NCBI RefSeq assembly: GCF_011752065.1
Contig: NZ_JAAIJY010000013.1
Span: 25,383-89,382, forward strand
Origin: Actinomyces sp. ZJ308
GTDB taxonomy: Bacteria > Actinomycetota > Actinomycetes > Actinomycetales > Actinomycetaceae
Direction of reading: 5' to 3'
DNA: 64,000 bases
How positions within the stretch are numbered: the first letter of the stretch is position 1; each line of letters begins with the position of its first letter. Positions 1 to 7,555 of the stretch are shown here, one piece after another. The notes below the pieces were generated by a model. The model searched no databases and was not told the origin of the DNA. It worked only from the letters and a program-made list of their open reading frames with translations. The translations under genes and the position numbers were made by a program.

Positions 1-215
1 CTCGTGGAGTGGCCCCGTCAGCAGGAACGTGGGCGAGAACGCGGAGCCGGGTCCCGAGGTGCAGGCCTCAGATATGGACATCACCGGGCCGCGCCCTGAA
101 GACCGGTCCCCTCGCATCGCTCTGTGCGGCACGACCCCGTACACCCCTCGGATGGGCGCGGTCGAATAGGCGCGGAGCCGGGACACGGGGGAGGGGGCCG
201 TGGGATGCTCGTGTC
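1..215. other. Left edge, no gene supported
   Basis: An open frame on the plus strand runs through this stretch into the first gene, but its composition (Arg/Pro-rich, no domain) does not look coding and a better start lies at 216. I see no RNA gene or repeat here. It probably holds the promoter of the first gene; a weak -10-like GATGCT ends 6 bases before the ATG. Confidence 0.4.
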
Positions 216-1265
216 ATGACCACCGTTGCGAATGCCGCCCCCGGCTCGACCGACCACGGGACGTCGGCCGGCACGAGCCGGGCGTCAGAGGACCCCGATC
301 TTCAGCTCGCCCGGGACCCGAAGGCGGGCGCCGGTCGGCTCATGGTGCTGGCCGGCAACCGCCCCGACCTGCGCGGCGTCATCGTCGACAACCCGGGCTG
401 CTCCCCGGAGCTGCGCGCCTGGGTCGGCCGCATGGGGGCGACCGCCTCCCGTCCGGACAGCGGCGATGGGCGCTCCCAGGCCGATACCGACTCGGCCTGG
501 ATGGGCGATGACGCCGATGATGCCGATGACTCCCTGTCGCTGGCGCCCATGGGCTGGGAGCCCTCGGACATCGGCCTGGGCGACGACCCCTTCGGCTCCG
601 TCCTGGGCGACCCGCTCATGGGCTCGCCACTCTTCGACGGCGGCGGCCACGGAGAGGATCTCGACGACGCCGATTCCGCCGGCGGCGCCGACAACGACGG
701 CGAGGCCGGCCGGGCCGGACGAGGCCAGCGGCGGCAGCCGTCGAACCGGCGCACGGCCAGGCCGCACACTGCCGCCGCTCATACCGCCGCGGCCCGCACC
801 GCCTCCCGGACGGCCGCGCCCCGGACCTCGCCGTCGCGCACCTCGTCACCACGGACGACCGCGCAGCCTCCGCGGCCCGCGCAGGCTGCGCCGACCACCG
901 CGCCGGCTCCGCAGGCGTCGGCACCGCCTCCGCCCGGCCGTCCCGCGCAGCCCAGCTACCGGGGGACGGGCCCCGGAGCCACCGCCGGGCCGGCCGCACC
1001 GGGCTATGGCGCACCTCGGCGCGACCCCTACGCCGTCGATCCGCAGGACGCCCCCTGGGCGCCGAGCGGGTTCCCGCGCTACGGCGGCCCGCAGCCGACC
1101 GTGCCACCCGGACCTCCCGCCTCCTACGGGACCGGGCGATACGGTGCCCCGCCCCGGCCGGGTCGCTCGACGCCGCCCTCGGGCACCGACACGAGCTCGC
1201 TCAAGGTGGTCGGCGCGGTGATCGCCTTCATCATCTTCGCCCTTCTTCGGATACTGGCCGGCTGA
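216..1265 (+). CDS. LRV-repeat protein with Pro/Ala-rich linker and C-terminal membrane anchor
   Basis: Predicted 349 aa. Residues about 25-75 contain the pattern LARDPKAGAGRLMVLAGNRPDLRG followed by NPGCSPELRAWV, typical of variant leucine-rich repeat (LRV) proteins of actinobacteria. An acidic Asp/Gly-rich stretch follows, then a long Arg/Ala/Thr/Pro low-complexity region, and a single hydrophobic helix at the extreme C-terminus (about residues 328-346, GAVIAFIIFALLRI). This suggests a cytoplasmic repeat domain tethered to the membrane by its tail. ATG 216 was chosen because homology-like sequence begins just after it; the open frame extends upstream to position 9 without coding character. 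It ends 20 bases before the convergent regulator gene. Function unknown. Confidence 0.7.
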   Translation: MTTVANAAPGSTDHGTSAGTSRASEDPDLQLARDPKAGAGRLMVLAGNRPDLRGVIVDNPGCSPELRAWVGRMGATASRPDSGDGRSQADTDSAWMGDDADDADDSLSLAPMGWEPSDIGLGDDPFGSVLGDPLMGSPLFDGGGHGEDLDDADSAGGADNDGEAGRAGRGQRRQPSNRRTARPHTAAAHTAAARTASRTAAPRTSPSRTSSPRTTAQPPRPAQAAPTTAPAPQASAPPPPGRPAQPSYRGTGPGATAGPAAPGYGAPRRDPYAVDPQDAPWAPSGFPRYGGPQPTVPPGPPASYGTGRYGAPPRPGRSTPPSGTDTSSLKVVGAVIAFIIFALLRILAG

Positions 1266-1284
1266 GGCGAGGAGGAGGCGGGCG

Positions 1285-2052
1285 TCAGCGGTCGAGCCCC
1301 GTCCCCCGCGCCTCCGAGGGGCTGGGGGACGAGCTCGGGGTCGGATTGCTCGGGGCGCTGGGTGCACTGGCGGCCGGGATCGTGAAGGGGCTGTTGGAGG
1401 CGTACCCGTGCTTGAACGCCCACACCACGATCTCCAGGCGCGACGTCGTCCCCGTCTTGTGGAACAGGCCGGTGATGTGCGACTTGACCGTCGCCTCGGC
1501 AATGGCCAGCAGCGAGGAGATCTTGCGGTTCGAGGCGCCCTCGCACAGGAGGTGGAGCACATCGCGCTCCCGCTCCGAGAGGTGGACGCTGCCGTCCGCA
1601 CCGCGCACGGAGGCCAGGGCGTAGTCGATGAGCCGCGTCGTCGGCGTCGGGGCCACGACCTTCGCCCCGGAGTGGACCGTGCGCACCGCCGCGATGATCT
1701 CCTCGGCCGGGGCGCTCTTGAGCAGGAAGCCGCTGGCGCCGGCCCCCAGCCCCTGGAGAAGGTCCTCGTCGGTATCGACGGTCGTCAGCAGGATGACCCG
1801 GGTCGACGGCGAGACGCGAAGCACCTCCCTGGTCATTTCCACGCCGTCCATGTTCTCCATGTGGACATCGGTAATGAGGACGTCGACCTGATGAGACTGA
1901 AGAAACCGCAGAACTGCGCGGGGTGAGCGTGCTGCGGTGAGGACAACGAGGTCCTCGACGTCGAAGAAATAGGACTCCAGATGGGCCAGGGCCATCGCGT
2001 CGTCGTCGACCAGGGCGAGGCCGACACGATCGGGAGAAATCTGGGAAGACAT
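1285..2052 (-). CDS. NarL/LuxR-type response regulator, likely controls the adjacent RiPP operon
   Basis: Predicted 255 aa. Receiver domain at residues about 9-130, with acidic pocket D16-D18, phospho-acceptor D62 (LITDVHM) and conserved Lys in FLLKSAP. A LuxR-type helix-turn-helix follows at about 150-215 (LSERERDVLHLLCEGASN...ATVKSHITGLFHKTG). The C-terminal 35 residues are Ser/Pro-rich. ATG 2052 is preceded by AAGGAG 5 bases upstream on the minus strand; a longer open frame to 2121 lacks such a site. It is divergent from the YcaO gene and no partner histidine kinase lies next to it, so it is an orphan regulator. By position it probably controls the azole-peptide cluster and itself through the shared 2053-2318 region (inference). 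Confidence 0.88.
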   Translation of the reverse strand: MSSQISPDRVGLALVDDDAMALAHLESYFFDVEDLVVLTAARSPRAVLRFLQSHQVDVLITDVHMENMDGVEMTREVLRVSPSTRVILLTTVDTDEDLLQGLGAGASGFLLKSAPAEEIIAAVRTVHSGAKVVAPTPTTRLIDYALASVRGADGSVHLSERERDVLHLLCEGASNRKISSLLAIAEATVKSHITGLFHKTGTTSRLEIVVWAFKHGYASNSPFTIPAASAPSAPSNPTPSSSPSPSEARGTGLDR

Positions 2053-2136
2053 GTGTCTCCTTGGGCAGATCTGTGCAGGCCGCGGTAGTGGGGGTCGCGG
2101 TCTGCTGGGAACAGTGAACAAACTACCTGAAGAAAG

Positions 2137-2155
2137 GCGTTCACCGTGTAAACGC
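2137..2155. promoter_or_regulatory. Inverted repeat, candidate operator between regulator and RiPP operon
   Basis: GCGTTCAC-cgt-GTAAACGC: two 8-base arms with 7 of 8 positions complementary and a 3-base centre. A further reverse half-site GTGAAC lies at 2114-2119, 25 bases from the GTTCAC at 2139. The repeat sits in the 266-base divergent region between the orphan regulator and the YcaO gene, the expected place for its binding site. Assignment is inference. Confidence 0.45.
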
Positions 2156-2318
2156 CCCCGAGACGCGCCCCGACGAAAGGACGGGTAGGACTATCCAAAC
2201 AGCGGACCGATCGGTAGATGAAAGGGCGATGTGAAGGCCTCGCGGCTTCGGGCAGGCTCTTCGCCAACGGCACTTCCCCCAAGTGTGCCTCCTCTGTCGT
2301 TCCCAGGAAGGAGGGTCC

Positions 2319-3683
2319 GTGTACCGCTCTGCGCTCATTGAGGGTGTGGCGCCATCACTGGCTCGCGCCGCGTCCCTCGAGTCGCCCTTCGGCCTGGTTT
2401 CCCGTTCCACCGAGCTGCCCCAGGCGGCCGGAGAGCCGGTCTTCGCGATCTGGACCGGTCTTCTGGGTGATCCATCTGAGGCGCTGAGGTCACAGCGCAG
2501 CTGGAATCACCGTGCCGAGGCGGGCAACTTCGACGGGGCCGGCGGGGCCATCGACGCCGATCGCGCCAGACACATCGCGATCGTGGAGACGATGGAACGC
2601 TACTCCAGCTGCTCATGGACGGAGGAGGAGCTGGTGTGGGACACCCCCGCCGGTCTCGGCGAGGCCGCGATCGGACCGGAGCACTGGCCGGCATGCTCGG
2701 CCACCGAGCTGGCGGACCCCGACTGCGGGCTCATCGCATCGGACCCCCGCGTCCCGATGCGATGGGTGCGCGGCTGGTCCCTGACCCGGGGCCGGGAGGT
2801 CTTCGTCCCGGCCGTCCTGGTCTATCTCAACTTCCCGGTACGCACCCCCTCCGAGCAGTTCGTCAACCCCATCTCCACCGGCACGGCCGCGCACTCCGAC
2901 CTGCGCGAGGCGGTCCTGGGCGGACTGCTCGAGGTCATCGAGCGCGACTCCATCGCCCTGACCTGGCTGCAGCGCCTGCGCCTGCCCGCGGTCGCCGTCG
3001 ACCCCGACGCCCTGGGAGAGGCGGCCGCCGAGTACCACCGGGTCGGCACCTCCACCGAGCTGGCGACCCACCTGTTCGACGCCACCACCGACTACGGCGT
3101 CCCCACCCTCTACGCCGTCCAGACCTCCCAGGTCGATCCCGAGCTGGCCCAGGTCGTGGCCGCCACCTGCGACATCGACCCGCAGCGGGCGCTGGCCAAG
3201 ATCTACCGCGAGCTCGCCTCCCTGCGCATCGCCCTGCGCAGCCACGCCCGCGGCCCGCGCGCCCAGGAGATCAAGGGTCAGGACCTCACCGTGGTCGGCG
3301 GCGCCCTGGCCGACGCCGACCTGTCCATGCGCCACATCTTCGATTTCCTCCTGGAGGGTGAGCGGCCCGTCCACGCCCTGGGCGGCATCGGCACCCTGGG
3401 GGCGTCGTCGACCGGGACTGACGCCGGCGACCCGCTTGAGCAGGTCGTCGCCAACCTGGAGCGGGCCGGCGCCGAGGCGATCGTCGTCGACATCACCACC
3501 GACGAGGCCCGCCAGGTCGGCATGCACGTCATCAAGGCCCTCATTCCGCAGGCCATGCCCCTGTCCTTCAGCCACCACGCCCGCTACCTGGCCACCCCCC
3601 GCCTCTACGAGGCGCCCCGGGCCATGGGCCTGACCGTCCACGACGAGGCCGGGATCAACCCCGTACGCCAGCCCTTCGCCTGA
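2319..3683 (+). CDS. YcaO cyclodehydratase (D protein) for azoline formation
   Basis: Predicted 454 aa. YcaO proteins use ATP to activate the backbone amide so that Cys/Ser/Thr side chains cyclise to azolines. The family's ATP-binding signatures are visible: ETMERYSSCSW near residue 95, then NPISTGTAAHSDLREAVLGG and LLEVIERDSIALTW around 200-220. The C-terminus ends in a proline-rich tail (NPVRQPFA), like the PxP tails of RiPP YcaO enzymes that reach the active site. GTG 2319 was chosen because AAGGAGG lies 4 bases upstream; a GTG at 2283 is in frame but lacks a site. It is the first gene of a tightly packed operon, 3 bases before the ThiF-like partner it needs for substrate delivery. Confidence 0.92.
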   Translation: MYRSALIEGVAPSLARAASLESPFGLVSRSTELPQAAGEPVFAIWTGLLGDPSEALRSQRSWNHRAEAGNFDGAGGAIDADRARHIAIVETMERYSSCSWTEEELVWDTPAGLGEAAIGPEHWPACSATELADPDCGLIASDPRVPMRWVRGWSLTRGREVFVPAVLVYLNFPVRTPSEQFVNPISTGTAAHSDLREAVLGGLLEVIERDSIALTWLQRLRLPAVAVDPDALGEAAAEYHRVGTSTELATHLFDATTDYGVPTLYAVQTSQVDPELAQVVAATCDIDPQRALAKIYRELASLRIALRSHARGPRAQEIKGQDLTVVGGALADADLSMRHIFDFLLEGERPVHALGGIGTLGASSTGTDAGDPLEQVVANLERAGAEAIVVDITTDEARQVGMHVIKALIPQAMPLSFSHHARYLATPRLYEAPRAMGLTVHDEAGINPVRQPFA

Positions 3684-3686
3684 GCC

Positions 3687-4538
3687 ATGTCACTGTCCAC
3701 CACGCCGCCGACCGTCTCCCAGGAGCCCAGAACCACCATGAGCACGACGCCGCCCGCACCCGCTGCGCAGCCGGTACAGCAGCCGGCACAGCAGGCCCCC
3801 TCGGGGCCGGTGACGGCCTACCTGCCCCAGGGCGGGTTCGCGCGCGCCGTCGCCGCGCGGCTCGCCGGGCCCGACGACGTCGTCGTACCGGTCGACCAGG
3901 GGCTGGTCAGCGCCTACGTCCCCTACGCCGACCGTGCCGTGCTCATCGCGGATCCCGACCAGACCGGTCTGCGCGAGGACCTCGACACCCTGTCCTTCAC
4001 CCGGGGCATGCCCTCGCTCGGGCTGGAGCTCCTCCCCACCGAGCTGCGCTGCGGACCGCTCGTGGTCCCCGGCCGCAGCGCCTGCTACCGCTGCTACGAC
4101 CGGCGCCGCCGCCAGCACGGCTACCGCCCGCTGCCCCCGGAGGTGGCCGCCGAGCACGGCCCGCTGGAGCAGGGCTACGCCCACCACCACGTGGTCCTGG
4201 GAGCCGGACTCATCTCGCTGGCCCTCCAGACCCTCGACCGCCAGGAGCCGGCCACAGCGGGAGCCACCGGGACCGGCGCGGCCGACGCCGAGAGCGCCAT
4301 CAACGACGCCGGGGCCGCCCCAGTCACCGCGGCCACCACAGCCACCACGGCCGCTGCGGAGCCTCCGGAGATCGGCGGCCGGGTGTGGACCATCGACCTC
4401 GTCTCCGGGATCACCACCTGCTCACCGACCGTGGCCGTGGACCGCTGCGAGACCTGCTCGGGCCGCTATGAGGGGCGCCGTGACGGCCTGCCCGCGCTCG
4501 CGGCCCTCCTGCCCGAGCGCCGAGAGGAGGTGGCCTGA
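3687..4538 (+). CDS. ThiF-like TOMM leader-binding protein with zinc cysteines (F-type)
   Basis: Predicted 283 aa. It shows the core of the truncated E1/ThiF-like proteins that accompany YcaO enzymes: LRCGPLVVPGRSACYRCYDRRRRQHG in the middle and CETCSGRYEG near the end, giving two CxxC pairs that fit a structural zinc. An Ala/Thr-rich insert separates the halves. The first 35 residues are Pro/Gln/Ala-rich. In this family such a protein presents the precursor leader to YcaO. ATG 3687 follows the YcaO stop by 3 bases; an internal ATG at 3738 is an alternative start. Unlike the next gene it has no obvious PqqD-like recognition domain at its N-terminus, so the two ThiF-like proteins may share the job. 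Confidence 0.78.
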   Translation: MSLSTTPPTVSQEPRTTMSTTPPAPAAQPVQQPAQQAPSGPVTAYLPQGGFARAVAARLAGPDDVVVPVDQGLVSAYVPYADRAVLIADPDQTGLREDLDTLSFTRGMPSLGLELLPTELRCGPLVVPGRSACYRCYDRRRRQHGYRPLPPEVAAEHGPLEQGYAHHHVVLGAGLISLALQTLDRQEPATAGATGTGAADAESAINDAGAAPVTAATTATTAAAEPPEIGGRVWTIDLVSGITTCSPTVAVDRCETCSGRYEGRRDGLPALAALLPERREEVA

Positions 4539-4539
4539 G

Positions 4540-6321
4540 ATGGCCGGGGACTCCCTCATGCGCGCCGGCGACGTCGGCCGGGCCGCCCGCCGCGACCTGC
4601 AGTTCCGCATCCCCCGCAAGCCGGTGGTCCGCCTGGGTCTGCGCGCCCGGCCCGACGAGGGCGGCTGGATCGTCGACGGCGCCCGCAAGAGTCAGGTCCT
4701 GGGCGGGGCCTTCGCCCGCGAGCACATGGGCCCCCTGCTCGAGGCCTGCGACGGCACCCGCACCCTCGACGAGATCGGCGAGATCACAGGCATCGGCTCC
4801 CAGGCCGTCTTCGAGGCCGTCTCCCTGCTGTGGACCGGCGGCATCGTCGAGGAGGGCGACACCGAGCCCGCCCCCGGCGAGCCGGCCCCCGAGCTGGCGC
4901 GCCTCCTGTCGCGCCTGGGCGACTCCACCGGGGTCAACGACTCCTGGCAGGACGCCGCCCGCCGCCTGGCCGCCGCCCGGGTCGCCGTCGTCGGGGACAA
5001 CGAGCTGGCCGGCGAGATGGTCGCGGCCCTGGAGCCCACGCTGCCCGATGTCCGGCTCGACGGCGCGCCCCGCCGGGGGGACACGCTCGTCGTCCTGGTC
5101 GAGACGATCGACTCCGCCGACCGCTCCGAGGAGGTGGCGCGCCGGTGCCGCGAGGCCGGGATCCCGCTGCTGCGGGTGCGCGCCGAGCAGGAGGCGGTCA
5201 CGGTCGGCCCCTACGTCGACGAGAGCTTCTCGCCCTGTCTGGCCTGCGCGAGCGCCGACGAGCCCGAGCTCGGCCCCCGCCCCGACGCCGCCCGCCGCGA
5301 CATCGTCATCGGCCTGGCCGCCCGGGCCGTGGCCGCCCTCATCGCCCGCGCCACCGTCACCCACCTGCCCGGGGACGCCCGGCGCACGGACCTGGCCACC
5401 TTCACCTACTCCGACCATCCGGTCGTCTCCCGCCCCGGCTGCCCCGTCTGCTCGGTCGCAGGGCAGGGCGAGAACCCGGTGCCGGTGGCGCCGTCGGCCC
5501 CCGTGGGAGCCCGCTACGAGCAGTCCGTGGCCATCCCGCCGGCGGCCTTCGTGGACTCCAAGGGCCACCAGCAGCACTACAAGCCCTCCAACCTGCGCCT
5601 CCAGCGCGAGTTCCGCGACTGGCCGGTCTGCCCGCGCACGCCGCTGCCGCCCGCCGACCTGGGCCGCCTCGACCAGCCCTGGCCGGTCGTCCACCCGATC
5701 AGCGAGGACAGCAGCGAGCCCGACGTCGCCCATCCCACCCTGAGTGAGCTCGCCACGATCCTGGCGCTGTCGGTGGGCGTGCGCGAGCCGCTGGGCCCTG
5801 AGCCCGCCGGGCCCGCCGGCCAGGAGACAGCCGACGCCGCCCGGACCCCGCTGAGCGCCAAGCTGCGCCGCTGGACGGCCGCCGGCGGCAACATCGGCTC
5901 GGTGACCGCCTACGTCCTGGTCCCCGAGACGGGGGCGCAGGAGGGAGCCGCTGAGGGGCGGCCGGCCCCGGGCACCTACGTCTACATCGAGCGCGACCAC
6001 GCCCTGGCGCTCATCGGCCCCGCCCCCGGCGAGAGGGCCGAATCGGAGGGCACGGTGCCGGGCGGCGTCGGCGCCCGGATCGTCCTGACCGGCAACGTCG
6101 ACAAGGTGGCCCGCAAGTACTTCTCCTTCGCCCTGCGGATCGCGGTCCAGGACTGCGGCTGCTCCTTCGAGGTCATCCGCCTCGTCGCCGACGCCCTGGG
6201 GGTGCCGCTGCGTGCCCGGGCCCGCTGGGACGAGCAGCGGATCGCCCGGGCGCTGGGCACCGACCCGGCCCGCGAACCGGCCTGCATCGTCGTCGACCTG
6301 GGAGGCAGCCGTGCGCACTGA
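4540..6321 (+). CDS. Fused leader-recognition / ThiF-like / SagB-type dehydrogenase
   Basis: Predicted 593 aa. Residues about 20-105 resemble a PqqD-like RiPP recognition element (RKPVVRLGLRA...LDEIGEITGIGSQAVFEAVSLLWTGGIVEEG). A ThiF-like Rossmann region follows (ARVAVVGDNELAGEMV) with two CxxC pairs (SPCLACA, PGCPVCS). From about residue 330 it looks like a SagB-type nitroreductase: YKPSNLRLQREFRDWP, GGNIGSVTAYVLVP, GTYVYIERDHALALIG, KVARKYFSFALRIAVQDCG. SagB enzymes use FMN to oxidise azolines to azoles. The Arg-Arg-Ser FMN-phosphate motif normally near the start of that domain is not evident; the next gene has one. ATG 4540 has GGAGG 9 bases upstream and starts one base after the previous stop. 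Confidence 0.82.
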   Translation: MAGDSLMRAGDVGRAARRDLQFRIPRKPVVRLGLRARPDEGGWIVDGARKSQVLGGAFAREHMGPLLEACDGTRTLDEIGEITGIGSQAVFEAVSLLWTGGIVEEGDTEPAPGEPAPELARLLSRLGDSTGVNDSWQDAARRLAAARVAVVGDNELAGEMVAALEPTLPDVRLDGAPRRGDTLVVLVETIDSADRSEEVARRCREAGIPLLRVRAEQEAVTVGPYVDESFSPCLACASADEPELGPRPDAARRDIVIGLAARAVAALIARATVTHLPGDARRTDLATFTYSDHPVVSRPGCPVCSVAGQGENPVPVAPSAPVGARYEQSVAIPPAAFVDSKGHQQHYKPSNLRLQREFRDWPVCPRTPLPPADLGRLDQPWPVVHPISEDSSEPDVAHPTLSELATILALSVGVREPLGPEPAGPAGQETADAARTPLSAKLRRWTAAGGNIGSVTAYVLVPETGAQEGAAEGRPAPGTYVYIERDHALALIGPAPGERAESEGTVPGGVGARIVLTGNVDKVARKYFSFALRIAVQDCGCSFEVIRLVADALGVPLRARARWDEQRIARALGTDPAREPACIVVDLGGSRAH

Positions 6322-7051
6322 CTTCGAGACGCTGCGCGAGCTCATCAGCGGCTTCTCCGACGGATCCTCCGCCCGAGCGGGTGAGCCGACCTCCGACGGC
6401 CTGGCCGCGCGCCGTCCGCGGCCGCCGCTGGCCTGCCAGGTGCCGGATGCGCTTGGACCCGGCCCCCAGGCGGCCTACCCCCATGACCTGCACCAGACCT
6501 TCGAGCGCCGCTCGTCATCCACCAGCTACGGCACCGAGCCGCTGGAGGCCGAGTCCCTGATGGCCATGGTCCGCGACGCCCTGGCCGACGACGCGCGCAC
6601 CTGGGGCCAGGACGCGGCGGCCTGCCCCCTGGAGCCCTTCGTCCTCCTTCTGCGCCCGCGCGGCGCCGACCCCGGCATCTACCGGGTGAGGCTCGACGGC
6701 GTCGACCTCGTTCGTCCCCTGCCGGATGCGGAGGTCATCGAGGGCATGACGGTGCAGAAGGAGTTCGCCCGCGCCGGCGCCATCGTCTCGGTGGCCGCCA
6801 ACCTCGATCAGGCCGACGCCTGGGGCGGGGCGGCCGGCTACCGCTTCACCATGAGCCGTAGCGCGGCCCTCATCTACTCCGTCCATCTGCGCGCCGTCGC
6901 CCGCTCCCTGGTGGGGACGGTCTTCGCCGGCTTCGCCACCTCCGCGGTGCGCCACCTGCTGGACTCCGACGGCGTGAGCCGCCACCAGATGTTCGCCGTC
7001 ACCGTGGCCGGCCCTGTGGCCGGCCCGGTCGCCGGTGCGGCGGACGGTTAG
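6311..7051 (+). CDS. Second SagB/nitroreductase-like flavoprotein
   Basis: Predicted 246 aa. FERRSSSTSYGTEPLEAESLMAMV at about residue 62 matches the N-terminal FMN-binding motif of SagB-type dehydrogenases (RRS followed by an aromatic residue), and GIYRVRLDGVDLVRPLP plus the C-terminal helical segments fit a compact nitroreductase fold. A GTG at 6311 overlaps the end of the preceding gene by 11 bases, which argues for translational coupling. Because the larger preceding protein keeps the back half of a SagB domain but lacks the RRS motif, I infer that these two form a heteromeric dehydrogenase. It could instead act on a different oxidation step. The C-terminus ends in AGPVAG repeats. Confidence 0.7.
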   Translation: MRTDFETLRELISGFSDGSSARAGEPTSDGLAARRPRPPLACQVPDALGPGPQAAYPHDLHQTFERRSSSTSYGTEPLEAESLMAMVRDALADDARTWGQDAAACPLEPFVLLLRPRGADPGIYRVRLDGVDLVRPLPDAEVIEGMTVQKEFARAGAIVSVAANLDQADAWGGAAGYRFTMSRSAALIYSVHLRAVARSLVGTVFAGFATSAVRHLLDSDGVSRHQMFAVTVAGPVAGPVAGAADG

Positions 7052-7146
7052 CCCCGGTTCACCCGCGCGCCGCCGGCTCATCGGCAGCGAGAGCGGTCCG
7101 GAAACGACCCAGAACTGCATACCGCATCAGAGAGTTCCACAGACCA

Positions 7147-7210
7147 CCCCGTTCGCGGGGTTTGGGGTCCGGTCCCGGCAGACCGGACCCCCAGGGCCCG
7201 ATCGGGCCCT
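7147..7210 (+). promoter_or_regulatory. Three consecutive hairpins between dehydrogenase and precursor genes
   Basis: CCCCG-ttcg-CGGGG (7147-7160) is followed by TTT; GGGGTCCGGT (7164-7173) pairs perfectly with ACCGGACCCC (7182-7191); 7193-7210 is a perfect 18-base palindrome centred on GATC. Together they could attenuate read-through or protect the 5' end of a processed precursor mRNA, allowing the precursor to be made in excess over the enzymes (inference). Confidence 0.6.
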
Positions 7211-7237
7211 GCTCCTGCCCGACAACATGTGTAAGAG

Positions 7238-7247
7238 AAGGAGGTGA
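7238..7247 (+). promoter_or_regulatory. Full-length Shine-Dalgarno of the precursor gene
   Basis: AAGGAGGTGA is a 10-base match to the 16S rRNA tail, 7 bases before the precursor ATG. It is the strongest ribosome binding site I see in the window and fits high-level precursor translation. Confidence 0.85.
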
Positions 7248-7254
7248 ACAGCAT

Positions 7255-7458
7255 ATGACGAACAGCGCGATTGATCTCACCCTCGCCGACAGTGACTTCG
7301 GCGTCGAGGAGCTCCCCGAGGGCAACGCCCTGGGTTGCGCCTTCAGCAGCGCGAGCGCGTCCTGTCCGGCCAGCGCGGCCTCGGCCTCGTGCCCGTCCAG
7401 CGCCGCGTCGGCCTCGTGCCCGTCCTGTGCGGCCAGCGCGTCGACGACGTCCTGCTGA
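7255..7458 (+). CDS. Azole/dehydroamino-acid RiPP precursor peptide with 9-residue repeat core
   Basis: 67 aa. The leader is acidic and hydrophobic (IDLTLADSDFGVEELPEGNALG), like thiopeptide and LAP leaders. The remainder is made only of Ser, Cys, Ala, Pro, Thr and one Phe. It contains three units ASASCPxxA (residues 33-41, 42-50, 51-59) and a partial fourth ending ASASTTSC. Cysteines fall at 28, 37, 46, 55, 58 and 67, so five of the six lie on a strict 9-residue ladder (28-55, then 58-67), and every Cys from 37 on follows a Ser. This predicts alternating thiazoles, oxazoles and dehydroalanines. It lies inside an operon with all the matching enzymes. The cleavage site is not certain; a cut near residues 27-29 is likely. 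The product is undescribed as far as I can tell. Confidence 0.9.
   Translation: MTNSAIDLTLADSDFGVEELPEGNALGCAFSSASASCPASAASASCPSSAASASCPSCAASASTTSC
7351..7455 (+). repeat. 27-bp coding tandem repeat in precursor core
   Basis: Three 27-base units (7351-7377, 7378-7404, 7405-7431) and a partial fourth encode the ASASCPxxA units. Units differ mainly at synonymous positions and at residues 7-8, so the core has grown by in-frame duplication and then diverged. Confidence 0.85.
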
Positions 7459-7555
7459 CGACCCCACGGTGGCGGGCAGGAGACCGGGGTCTCCTGCCCG
7501 CCATCAACGGCGTCCGGATCCCCGCGAACCCACTTGAGGGAGCCATGACCCCACG

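Noticed and set aside
9..215. Upstream extension of the LRV protein to position 9
   Set aside because: Arg/Pro-rich without conserved sequence; a plausible ATG at 216 begins the recognisable part.
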